Origin: Rostratula benghalensis
Lineage: Eukaryota > Chordata > Aves > Charadriiformes > Rostratulidae
Length of the DNA: 64,000 bases
NCBI GenBank assembly: GCA_013399305.1
Contig: VXAI01000115.1
Location: 1,280,120 to 1,344,119 of the forward strand
Reading direction: 5' to 3'
Shown: piece by piece, positions 1-13,000 of the stretch
Layout: every line of letters begins with the position of its first letter
Numbering within the stretch: the stretch's first letter is position 1
Position numbers and translations under genes: made by a program
The notes under the pieces: model-generated
Seen by the model: the letters and a program-made list of their open reading frames with translations, nothing else
What the model was told of the DNA's origin: nothing
The model's database searches: none

Positions 1-3000
1 GGGCATGCTTTGCTTCATCAAAAATTTGCTTAAATGAGTCTGCAACATCTTGCAGCTTGAATCGCACAGCTAGAAGTTCTACTTTCCTTTCCCCATCTGC
101 AAAGTCACACGCAGTCCATACCCATGCTCTATCAGATCCTTTCATTTGCTGCATATTCATATCTGGTGTTATTCTGTGATTGGCACACAGTTTTAGTACC
201 TGGTCTCTTCTCATTACTATGCGCACTTGTTTGTTGTCATAGTTCTGTAGTATCTTGATATCTCCAATACCTCTCTCTTTCCACTGATTAGCATCTTTGT
301 CGTATCTGTAGAGCTTAGCTCTGTGACTGAAGACAACCTGCTCGTTTTCCTCACCACTGGTCACTTCCACGAGGTCAGGCAGAGGTACCACAGGTTCAAA
401 ATACTGCCCATCTCTCTCTTCTTCTTGAGTAACATCAGAATCCTCATCTGTGCCTACTGACGTTCTACTCTGGTTTTGTTTGGCAGGCGATTTAGAAGGG
501 CTCAAGGCAGATTTAAAGCTGAAACTAAACCCGGTGGTAGACTCTCCAAATCTAAACAGATTTTTCCTTACGGGGCTACTTGTAAGAGGTGATGCATATA
601 CAGAACTGCTTACACTATCATCCAAGGCTTCTTCCCGCAAGTCATAGTTATCCCATTCCAGAGTAGGCCCAGTACTTTCAGCATGCGGCTTTATAACCAG
701 GTCAGAAGTACCACTAGCACAAACAGAGCTTAGGTTTTCCTCTTCTGACAGTTTAGTTTTGTCATCTGTCAAAAATGTTTTGAGATCTTTTAAGCCACAC
801 TTCATTTCTTCTGCTTTCTGTATAAGTTGAGCTGTCCTACCGGTATCAACAAGTTTATGAGGTGTCTGCAATAGTATATCTAGTAGTAGCCTCTGACATT
901 CCTCAAACTTCTGTTTGAACTCCTCAGCCTGCTCTGGTGTCTTAAATTTTGCTGCCAGCTGTTCCAACTTTGCATCACCATCAGAGAAGTCACTGGCCAT
1001 CCACATCCATGCTTTGTCTGAGCCAGACAGCTGTTTCAAGTTCATTGTTGTTGTTATCCAGTGATTTGCACACACCTTCAGTACCTGCTCACGCCGCATT
1101 AATATTCTTACTTTGCCATTAACTTCATTTTTAAGAATCTTCAGGTTACCCACCCCACGTTCTTTCCACTGGCTTGTTTCTGGATCAAACCTGAAGAGCT
1201 TTACTCTTTGGGAGTATAACACTTTTTCATCTTCCTCTCCTGTAAATGGTTCTACTTTTTCTGGCATCTGAACTATAGGTTCAAAATGGATATCATCACT
1301 GTCCTCTGTCTTATACACATCATCATCCTTCTCGCCAAGGTCAGCAGAGGTGTTTGCTTTCTGATCCATTTTAGAATCCTGAGAAGAAAACAGCTTTTCA
1401 CCCTCACGTGAAAAGCCTTTGAAGTTAGGGTCTTTTTTGCCAAACTGAAAGCCTTCCCTGGGAGCACTTTTTGCAAGCTCAGCAAAAGTAAAAGTGCTGC
1501 TATTCTGCCCAAAAACAAAGTCACCTTTCCCCTTGTTTGCTGCTTCTTGAAGTTGGAATGTAATTTCTCCATCTGAAGGCAGTTCCTTTTTGTCTTTTCC
1601 ATCAATGCTTTTTAAGAAGCCAATTGTACACTCTTTGGATGGCTCATCTTTCTTTGTGGTATTTTTATTAGTCTCCTGTATCCCAAATTTAAACCCGTCT
1701 GCAGGTGCTGGCATTGAAAATCTAAATCCTTCCTTTGCAGACTTAGGTTCAGTATCAGAAGGAATCTGAAATGTGAATGATGGTGTCTTGCCCTGTTCAG
1801 CATGACCAAACTTAAAGCCCTTTTCAAGGAAATCACACTTAAAGCCTGTTCCCAACTGCCCTCCAGCAGGTTCAGATAATTTACTTTTCAAGCCAAAAGT
1901 AGGAACTGATGAAGCATCACCAGCAGGCTTAGCAGATGGATTTGGCGTTTGGCAGGCTACACAGGCTAGTGAAGAACCTTCATTCCTCACGAAACAAGTA
2001 CTACAATCCCACTGCCCTTCTTTTTTTGTAAAAAGCCCTTCAAATCCATTTTTCTGTGGCTTACTTGCATCAGCAATGGAACCAAACCTGGGAGCAGGGG
2101 ATGCCTGAACAGTAGGTATAGGCACATTTGGTTGAGTTTGTGAGTTAGGAGTCTGACAAGAATTCACATCTTTCGCTTCATTTCGGACTGGGCCCACAGA
2201 GCAGTCCAACTGACCTTCTTTCTTAGGAAAAGCAGTTCCTGAGTCATTTTGGCTAGTCTTTGGAGCAACTGCTTGACCAAATTTAAAGGAAGCTTGTTGA
2301 CCAGATACTGCTGTACTAGCATTGTTTGGATTCTGACAGGCAACACACTTGGAGGCACTGGGTTCATGTCTTACTGAACAGACACTGCAGTCCCATTGAC
2401 CTTCCTTTTTAGCAAAAGCAGATCCAAATTTGTCCTGCACAGGGGTAACACTGGCTTTGAAAGTTGCAGCAGAGTCGCTTACTGGGGCACCATGCGTGTC
2501 CCACGCATCTGGATTTGGATTTTGACACGATACACAATTCTTTGCAGTTAATTCATTTCGAACTAAACATACATTGCACTCCCATTGATCCTTCTTCAAC
2601 AGATGCTGCCCAAACCCACTAAAAGAGTAAGTCTGTGGGGCTTCTTTTCCAAATGAAAAAGTGGTAGGGTCAGACGTAGTGGATGTAGCTGTAAGGCCGC
2701 CTTTGCTATCAGATTCATTGCTCGCTCCATCTTTTGGTAGCTGAAGGCTAAAGTTTGAGGTCCCAGAAATGGATCTGCTAGGCTCCTTGATGTCCTGATT
2801 TGTTGTTTCTCTTACAGTCCCACTGCTCTGAGTCACAGAGATGTCAACGTTTGATCCTAAGGATTTTAAAATATTCTGCGACTCCTCAAATTTACTTTTG
2901 AAAAGCATTGCTTCTTCAGGTGTTTTAAATCTAATCGCAAGCTGTTCTGGTTTTGGCAACTCATCTGCATAATCTAAAGCATGCCACACAAATGACTTAT

Positions 3001-4075
3001 CTGATCCAGCATTTGGAGTTAATTTCATATCTGTATTTATGTAATGATTTGCACAGATTTTCAGCACTTGGTCCCGTCTCATTAAGAGACGGAATTTGCC
3101 AGACACTTTATGTTTCAGTATTTTCACATTTCCAACACCCCTTTCTTTCCATTCTTTAGATTCTGCATCAAAACGAAATAGTTTGGCTCTGTTGCAAAAG
3201 AACTCTTCTTCATCTTCCTCGCCTGTCTTTACTTCAATCTTGTCAGGGAGTGGCACCACAGGATCAAAATGAGGACCATCATCATCCTCATCTCCACCAT
3301 GGGTGCTTCCTCCCTCCGTTTCATGACTTTTATTGGCCAAATCCGAATTTGAAGTCATAAATACAGGCTTGCTTGGTTCGTGGACACTAAGCATATCACT
3401 TTTCTCAAAATCCAGGGGTTTGTGTGTATTCGGTCCTATGCTTTCTCTAAAAGACATCCCTGGAATATGTTTATTGCTGAAATTGAAGACATTTCTTTGA
3501 GCATTCATGTGATCATTAACTGGTTTTTGTTCTATGTATCTATCATCCTGTAAAGGTTTATCAGATCTCAGAAAACCCAAGAGGTTTTCGCTGCTATTAA
3601 AAGGTGCATTAGGAGGCTGCGCTTGATGAGAAGAAAAGGTAAAGTCTCCATCATTAGACTTGAAGTTAGTGTTGAATTTAAAAGTTGGCTGACTTGACTG
3701 TGCTGGTGTTGACAGAGATGGTTTTGGTCCTTCTGCTGTTCCTGGCTGTCCGAATTTGACAGATTTGGGAAATTCTATCCCTTTTGATTCTGCAGGCTTT
3801 ACAATTGGCGCTGCTACTGAAGGCTTTGTGAAATAGCCTGGTTCAGGCAACGGTGGGTTTGTGCTTGCCTGTGGAACACTGTAATTGTAGTAATCGTCAC
3901 CTCCACGTGGAGAAATTAGCCCAGTACCAGGAGAATCGAAACGCAGAGGTGCACCATAGATTTCTTGGGAAAACATACAAGCAGGGGGGTTTTGCAGAGG
4001 TGGTGTATGCATCGGTTGTTGATAAGCATAGATGTGTTGCTGGGGTGTGAGTCGGTTCATGCCATAGACGGGAGC
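1..4075 (-). CDS. RANBP2: RANBP2 exon 20, large FG / Ran-binding / zinc-finger exon, truncated by window edge
   Basis: One open frame of 4075 nt (1358 codons plus one base), beginning [11 protein letters not shown] after the acceptor TTTTTTAG. In order it encodes an FG-rich stretch (4075-3300), RBD1 (3275-2866), four zinc fingers (2590-1953), a second FG-rich stretch (1950-1350), RBD2 (1288-880), a linker with FG motifs, and RBD3 (403-2). It runs off position 1 just after the IFDEAK motif that closes RBD3. In human the equivalent exon is about 5 kb and continues with the SUMO-E3 repeats. Each RBD shows the family core: RAKLFR or RAKLYR, then KERG(V/I)G, then MRR(D/E)QVLK(I/V/L)CANH. Confidence 0.96.
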
Positions 4076-7000
4076 CTAAAAAATGCAGAAAACAATTGCT
4101 TTGCTTATTATAGCATCAGAGAGAACAGAGTCTTACTGTGCTGAAGCCCACATAATATGCACTCTTAAAAGCAGGGCATACTTACATAGGAGTGTGCATC
4201 TAAACTTATTTTAACTTAGTTTGAACTGATTAATTTAAATCTTGAAGGGCATCTCAAAATGAGCATTGAAAAAGGAGCATGAGGTGAGTAGGTTTGGTGG
4301 TGGTGGGTTTTTTTTTGTTTTTTATTTAAATCAAAAAAGCCTTGAAAACTTCATTCTCTTTTGCCATACTACTTGGGGGAAGGAAGGGGAGGGTGGGGAA
4401 TGAAGTGCTATCAACATGGTGCTTTCTCTCCCAAACCCCACATCCCTAAAATTAGGCAGAAAGATAAATTATCAGTTTATTCCTAGCAGTCCAAGTTTAT
4501 TAAATACTATTTAAGGGACTGCAATTACATTCAACTACCCATAGAATGAAAAGCAGTCATTTCCAGTAGATCATTGCAGGTATCTTAAGTGGATAGATTT
4601 GTTCTCACCTTTGTTGGTGTTACGTTGGTTGCAGCAGTTCTGAGAAGATACTGAGAGTTATAGGCAGGTGACTGGCTGTAGTACACAGATGGGCCAGTGG
4701 TAGCAACTAAAAAGGAACATCAGGAAAAGTGTTCATACTTGATTTTTTATTTCTTGTTACTTTGAATGGTCTCTCCCCAGCAATCAGATTTTAATTGTGA
4801 ATCACCAACACTTTTCTGCAATATTTTCAGGTCTTATTTGTTTTACCTAAGCACTTTGATAAAGCTTTTCAATAAAAATTCAGCAGCAACTTACCTGTTA
4901 ATGGAGCTTCATGAAGATTTTGTGCTCTCTGATAACCCTCTGACATTGTATCTGCTCCATAGTTTTCAGCAGGCCACCGATGAGATGATGTATTTGAGTT
5001 TGAATTATTAAGTTTCATTTCTTGCATTTCATTCTGTCAAGACAGTGTGTCAAAGTGTAAATATATTACATAGGTATTTGTAGAAGAAAACATAAGGAAC
5101 GATCCCCTGCCCTTATTCTATTTCAAAGCATGTTTAAGCTCAGGAAACAGTAGACAAATACAAATCAAGAGGATAAATAAGATCAAGTGGATACCTGCCA
5201 GAATCATGCAAGATCTGCCCCAAGCAGTGCAAAGTACTAAGACTGTGTTCTAAAGCCAGAAGTAACACAAACACAGACAAACAGATAAGAACCAAGCTAG
5301 TGAAAGCGTTAACTCTTTCTGCACACAGTCATTAGAAGGGTTGCCTCTGCAACCCAACCCAAGTCCCAAATGAGAGGTTTTAAGCAAAAGATTTGCTCTT
5401 GTATTCAATTTAAAAAGTTCACAGAAGATAAATCCATTGATTTAAGTAAGGAACTGTAAGCTATGTTTTATCACTAGGTCTTTACATAACTGAAAGGTCA
5501 ACTGTGTTCTTCACGATGTATGGTGACAAAATTGTTTACCTTTAATGCTTCTACTTGCTGACAGATCATTTGAAGTATAGATCTGTGATCTTCTGCCCAC
5601 TGAGGAGGAGTTTTAGGAGAAAACTAGGAAAAAAAAAGCTAATTGAATCTCATGAATTTTTATTCAATCACAACAATTCACTGAAGTAATAGGTAGCTAA
5701 CATACCTTGTAGCTCTTAGTTGGTGAAAGGGAGAACTTAGTTGGTGATGGAGTGGAATGCTTCATCTCTGAATTTACAGCTCTTGACAGACCATTTCTGA
5801 AGGCAGGACTCCCCTCTTCAGCATTCTCACCGAGTTCCTGGATCACTGTATCTAGCATTTCCCTCACAGTTTCAATAGACACTGGCAGCTAGAAAGTTAT
5901 TTGAAACATGAGTCACAATTGCAATTCTCCCTCAGAGCAAAACAGACTACATTCAGAATTTTGGCTGAAAAACTCACAAGGCTTTCATCACGCAAATACT
6001 GGTATTTTTTTTTCAAAGTATCAACCTCTATAAAAAGATAGCAGCTCTTTCTTTACATTAAAGCTTTCATCACAGAGTAGTCAGAATATTGCATGAAACA
6101 AGTTCCAGAAGTTATGCAGAATTTATCAACGCACTGGTGTTAAGCAAGTTGTCTTGAGCAAAGATGTAAGCTTAACTCACCTTATTGCAAAGCCTGTTCT
6201 AAAAAAGCTAACATCAATACAAACAATTTCATTTTGTATCAGTAGCCAAAGGCACTGCATTGCTTGAAAGTTTTTAAAGCAGTAATTACTCACTTTATCA
6301 GTTACTGACATATCTGAGGAACTTTCCTCAATGATCTTCATTAGATAATGCTTGCTTTTATGAAGATAGGTTTTGTGTTCTTCTTGTTCTTCTGGCAGCG
6401 TGGTATCATTTTCGATCTCTTCTGCCTTTCTTTGGAAGATCTGAAGAACAGGATGCAGATGAATTAGGATGTTGGAAGGCAAGTGAATGAAGAAAAGCAT
6501 TCTGGCGTAATACAGTTTATAAACTTACCACAGCAAGATTCCAGTATGAAACTACACTCTTAATAGCTTCAAATGCTAATAAAGCATCATCAGTTTTGCC
6601 ATCAACTGCATCCAACATTGCAAACGCTATACGTGCCTCTTCTTCATATGCTGCAACCTGAGAGACCTACAAAGAAAGTAAAAGACAAGTCATACCTCAT
6701 GATGGAATGGCACACTCATTACTATTTTTCTTCAATACAGTGAAAATACTTTTGAAAGAAAGTTGATACAAAGGGTATTCAGTGTCTTCCAATCACATAT
6801 ACGTAGTTTTAAAGGTAAGAATAAAGTTTTAAGGAAAGCTTCCCCTCATCTTTATCAGACATCCAAATGTCTGTCTCATCCTACCAAATCTCATCATTAA
6901 CAGTTTTATACCAATAACAACATGAGTTGTACAATGCAGAGAAAAATGCCACAATTGCCTAAGTTTCTGACATAGACCCTCTCATACTTCAACCTTGGCT

Positions 7001-10000
7001 TAATCAATCTCTACCTGAATGTCTACGCTATGGAAGTGTTTGAAGAGAGGATCAGTAGGTTCAGGAATACTTCTCTTCTTTTTGATGACTTCTAGCATAG
7101 GCAAAACTTTCTTCCAGTAGTAGACGCTTCGTCCAATGTATTCCTTCTGGTCATAGAAGGAGTTAAGGCTAATGCCCTGGTGAAGAAAAGGGACGAGAAG
7201 CACATATTATTTCAATAAATTAAAGCCAAAATGTTGTGCATGTGTATATATATATATATATTTTGCTTTTTTGTTAAGTTCCGTAAGTGCTTCTCTGACA
7301 CTTGAGATCAACCTCAAGGGGTTTTTCTCAAGAGCTACATGGAGCAACATACATGTAGAAAATACCACCACAGTTTAAGACACAGTACTTTATAGGGTGA
7401 CTACAGCAACAAATCTGCTTGACAAAATAAGAAACTGTCCTCAAAAAATACATTCTCATCCGACTTTTTTTTTTTTTCCCCCCTCTCCATCTGTTTATAG
7501 TTTGGAAAATAAAAGAGGAAAAACACCTCAGCTTCTACATACTTAAAAATAATCATAGCTTACTGTTTTTTGCAGGCTTTTTGCCCAGTGTATAATTAAG
7601 GCAGGTTGAAGGCCATGCTTCCCCAGCGTTCGCAGAGTACTTATCCCATGCTGTACGATAAGCCTCAGTTTTGCTGCTGTTCCTGGTCTGAATATCAAAA
7701 GAAAAACTCCTTGATTAGCATTCTCTACTTTTCATCTGTTCACATCTCATTTGCTTGATGAATGTAGCTTGCAGTTTCAGTCTTAACCTACCTCTAGTTT
7801 AGAAATGAAAATTTAATTTAGAAATCTTATAAGTGTATCAAAAGTTCCCATAACAAAATTTCTGTGTCCATAATATGTCAAAAAAAGACAGTTTTACAAC
7901 AATCTACTGGGACTAATCCAAGCTGCTTAAGCAGAAGCTGCCTGAAGGCTTGGTCAAACATTTCAAAACTGAAAAAGCCTTACGTTGTTTTTCTCTGCAT
8001 AAGAGTACGAACGGCATCCCACCAAGATCTTTGCTTTTCAGTATAGAGCAGTTTGCACACTGGCAGTGGTAAGAATTGAGGCTGATGTGCACCATAGTGA
8101 GAATTGAACTTCTCTTGCAATTGTAAGTTGCTAGTGTACACCACCCCAAGTAGAAATACCTGTTTGGGTAAAAAGAAATAAAAGGTATTAAATAATAATA
8201 ATAGATTATAATTATATCTATAGCTATATCTATATCTTTGTAATGCACATTCAAGAACTTGGAAAGTTTACTTACTTCAAGGTCCAGCAGGCAAATGGAT
8301 TCAGGAGCATCTGTCTCAAGTCTGGATGTTTCTTGAGGCAAGTGAAAAAGCTGTTTTAACCATTTGCGCATCGGGGGTAAGACTGACATAGAGTTCCACT
8401 GCAAGCCAAGCCACACAAGGTGCTGGAGACTGCCATTGTACATTCGAACAGCACCTACACAAAAACAAAGTTGGATGCAGATGTCAACTTCCTATAGATC
8501 AGCAAGACTTGTATCTCATCAAAGCTGGCTTTCACATTTCACTGTCAGAGCAGCCAAAGATACTTTGCAGACCAACAAGCATCAAAATTGCAACTTTCAT
8601 TCATTAAAGTTTACAAACTTCAAATTAGCCAAACATATGAAGTAGACGGTTCATCCAAGTGCTCAAGTCATCAACCCCTTAAGCTTCTGAGGGGGTGACC
8701 CTAAGATTCCCTTTTCCTTCCATCCCCACCATAGTTAGTCAAATAGCAAACCTATTTAACTTATCCAAAATATTTAAGGAATTATTCAAGGTGCACTTCT
8801 ATTACTCTGTAATAAAGTCCAAGTCTTGCCTAGGACATTAAGGCAACTTTGGGCAGCTATTCCACCTATTTGTCTTTTACTGCAATATGAAGCATTTGTA
8901 CAAGACCTTCTGATACAGAAAGTTGTATTGAGTTTCAGAAACCAAGATCTTACCAATATCATATTTATTAAGCTCCATTTGCACCGGTGCCTGCGTACTG
9001 ACGTTTCCAATATCATCTGTGCCAATAAAAGATCTCTCTCTAGATGCTCCACTCTCAAACAGACTATCAAACAATGTAAATGAACCACTCTTGTTTGCAA
9101 AAGATTCCACAATCTCTTTAAAGAAGTCTTGCTTGCCATGGCTTAAGTTCAGCAGCATATGACCTAGAAAACAAAAGCATAACACTTCCAATAAATAAAG
9201 CAGTGAATATAAGGAAAGTAATAGTTGATACACTGGACTGTTCCTGCTGCTGAAGACTGGGTGGGAATCAGGATTTCCCCTTATGGAATCTACAGATTAT
9301 TAAACTATGTTTTCCCCGTAACTAGGTCAGTGTTTCAGCACACAGGCTTTCCAAGCTTTAGTGACTATGATCCCAAGGCATTTGTAAATCCAGTTCTTTG
9401 GGCAAGCAAAGCCATCTTCTCATTATTACTATTCCAGGTGTATTGCAACTGTCCTTAAAATAAGCAGCTGTAATACAAGTAGAAGTCTCTTTATCGAAAT
9501 CCGTTCTGAAACGATAGAACCTGATGTCGAGTGGGCTCATTTGTTTTCATCTCAGCCCTGGCAAGAGACTGTAGACCCAAAAACTGTCTATACTTATCAG
9601 CAAAAATAGTAAAACTGATAAACAAGTAAGAGGATAGGAGGACAGGGTAACAGCAGTGTTTTCATTTCCTCTTGGGGCTAACAATGTTTGCAAAATAGTA
9701 TCAGCAGGCAGAAGACATTTCCAGTAGATTAAGAGACCATAGAAGTTAAACTCTATCTTAGTGTGCTGAAAAGGCAAAATAGGAGGGGAAAAAACACACT
9801 GGAAAAAAAGAGAACGTACTCTACTAGTATGCCAAATTAAAAAAAAAAAAACTTTAGGTATTAAGATCAAGCTATTAGTTTGTTTTATATATGTAGTCAA
9901 AAATCTAGAAAATTTTACTGCATATTGAAGTGTTAACATTACACTTCAAGATAATGAATGTGTCCTTTAACAAATCACTTAGCTCTTCAAGTAACTATCT

Positions 10001-13000
10001 GTAACACTATACTGGAAATATATAGCTATTTTTATTAATTACCAGACTGGCTTTTCCGATCACAGGCCAATATTTCTAGCATATCTTGTCCAGCTTGATC
10101 CCCATTTATTAGTTTTGACTTCGGTTTTGGAACCTGGTGAAGTAAGGAGAGAACTGTTACAGCTTTTTCACAGTAAGAGCTGATCATTTAAATTAGTCAT
10201 AATTAGGAATTAGGAAAAAAACTTCTTTTTAGCATTAGAAAACTATAGAAAAAAAACCCATACACAATTAATTTTGAAAGTCACCCTGCCACATATTCCA
10301 GGAGGTGGATTGGGAACCCGCCCAAAACCATGAAGTGGACAATTATAGCAACTGCAAGTAACATTGTGTGTACACAACAGCAAGTAATACCTGAAATGCA
10401 AGTAGTGCCATACAAAGGACAAACAATTTTCTCTCGTAAGGCAAAGAATTAGGCTTGATTTTTTAGTTCTGCTGTCTACAAAAGTATGAGGGAACTGTTC
10501 ACTTCACCCCCTTCCCTCACTAGAGCAATAAGCTTAATACTTAACGTATGTGTTCAGCTGTATTATAGGAAAGGGAACATACTGCAGGAAATAAACTCAC
10601 TAGCCTTTAAGATCCAGGTTACTCTGACAAGGGAAATATCTGAAGATACATTTTACTCTATTTGTGTCATATGAAATGTTTTAAAGAATTGTGAAAGAGC
10701 AGAGTTCTGTGAAGGAGGAGGAAGTGTTTCCTTAGGCACACAAACACTAGTTCATCTCAGGAACGCAGAGTTCAACACACACACAGCAAGAACATTTCAA
10801 GAACTGCATCAACTCGAAGCACAAACTGAGAAATTACTTACTTGGAAACTTATCAGATAACACAATGCTGCAAGTTCACACACAACTCTCCACTGTGCCT
10901 CATTGTGTTGGGCCATTTTCAGTAGCAAAGTTCCAGCATGCATGTACAGCTGTCCTTTCATTTCCACAAAGGTACGAGACAACTCATCAGCCCCATTCAC
11001 ATACGGTTTCACTGACTGAAGCACACGATCGAAACTGTAATGGAGACAAGACTCACTCTAAGCAGAGCCCTGCCAAAACCTATAGCAGGTGGTTTTGCTT
11101 GGTGTTATTTAACCATGAATCGAGTAACTTAACGAGTCAATGGTTAATACTGTCTCTGCTGCTTAAACCTGAGTTGCACCAGGAAGCACAATGACCACTC
11201 CCCCAAAGCTCACAACTTAGTTTAGTGAAGTAAAACATGTTAAGCATTACCTAGATATTTACAGTCTTTTTCAGCACATCTTTGCACAGCTGTTTTCAAA
11301 ACTGTCCTCCCAAACCACATGGAAAAACCTGTTCACTGCTGCAGACTTGGAGACAGACAGGAGGCACTAGTCACTCTGCTCTTCTCTTCCCTTTCCTTCA
11401 TTTATCAGAAAGGTCCAAAACACAGCTAGACAGGCTCTTCAAATATAGAAGATGCTGTAGAAATCTGAGTAGCTGTAGGCCAGTACACAGCCCTCACTCA
11501 GGAGAGGCCTTCCAGAAAAGGGTTAACACACTCTTTCAATTACCCCACAGAACTATAATGATTGTTAGCATTGCCACTATCTGGAAGTGTTTCATATGTA
11601 AATAACCTTGAAAAGCTGTAATAAAACAGCAGCAGAAAACCAAGACTGCTTTGGTCAATGTAAAAGGAGGAAAAAAATAATAAAACATACTTGGGCATTA
11701 GGTATTCCTCATCCATCGTCTGTATTGCTTCAAAGAGTCATTTAAGGTTAACAGACTGAAGAGTATTGTTTTACAAAAGGCAATATATTGGCCATTGCAT
11801 AATTGAGAACTAAAGGTAAGTTAATAAAAACCAGTAAGAAAGGGAAGACAACAGAAAGGAAAATGGAACTTAATACATTGACTACAAACACTATTGTGTA
11901 CTATTCTAGTTATGTCACAGATTATATACATTGAAGGCAACTGGCTCAGCTGACCCTGTAACACCATCAGTTTTCCCTGAAGAGTGTTCTTACTGCACAG
12001 GGCTTCCTCCCTCCCAATTATACTTACACCCAAAGTTCCTAATTATTCCAATATGCATTGTGTTAATTTAGAACAAAATGACCAGGACAAAGCTGATAAC
12101 AGAAAAGAAAGCCACCCCTTCAGCTGGGTTAGGTTTTTTTTTTGTTGGGTGAGGGGATTTTTTTAAGCTGTCTGGGAAATCTGGGTAGTCAACTAGTGAA
12201 GTGCAGAGCATTCTGTTACTGAAGGGAAAGGTTGCAGAAAATCAATCGACCCAGAATATCAATGAGTCTTCTCCATGGATGTGTGCTGGCTATTCAAACA
12301 TGGCTTGCATCTCAGTCTGATGTTCCAACCCAGTAAGAACCACTCTTAGGGGCTAGTACAGAGAATTTCCTCCCCCATCCACAAACAAGTTAAGCAATGA
12401 AATCAAAGCTTGGTAGATGTTGTGTGGCTCAGAAAGACAAAAACAAACCCACACCACTAAAAACCTCCCGCAATTCTTAGAGAACATGTTTCGTTTGGTT
12501 TTGTTTTTTTTTAACTACAGGAAAGTTAAAACAGTACCTTTCAAGCGTCTCCCTGCATTCCTGAACATCTCTAGAAGAAAGTGTCATTTTGACAAAGCTG
12601 GTGTAGGCCAGCAGATGATCTTTCTTGATAGCTCTCCAGTTATTTTTATCAGACTCCAAATCTTGTAAAGATTCCAGATATTCCTAAAGAAGAAAGTTCA
12701 TCACAGGATAAGGAACAGTCATCCTTCCATGAAGTCAAGGGCAGTACTTCTCCAAAACATATTAGTAGCATTTACTGCATAATCCAGTTTCACAGGTGAG
12801 ACCTTAACATATTCTTCAGCAGCAAAGTTCCAGGGAACTATTTGCCTGAGCAATTTTATCCCTAATGGAACTGCTGTACCTAACTCAGCTTTTGAAGTTA
12901 GAAACTCAACAGCTCTATAAGGCTTACTTTTAGGGAGAAAATTCCAGTTAAAAAAAAGTAAAAACAAGAAGTATTTTGTAATTCCACTGGTTTCAGTAGA

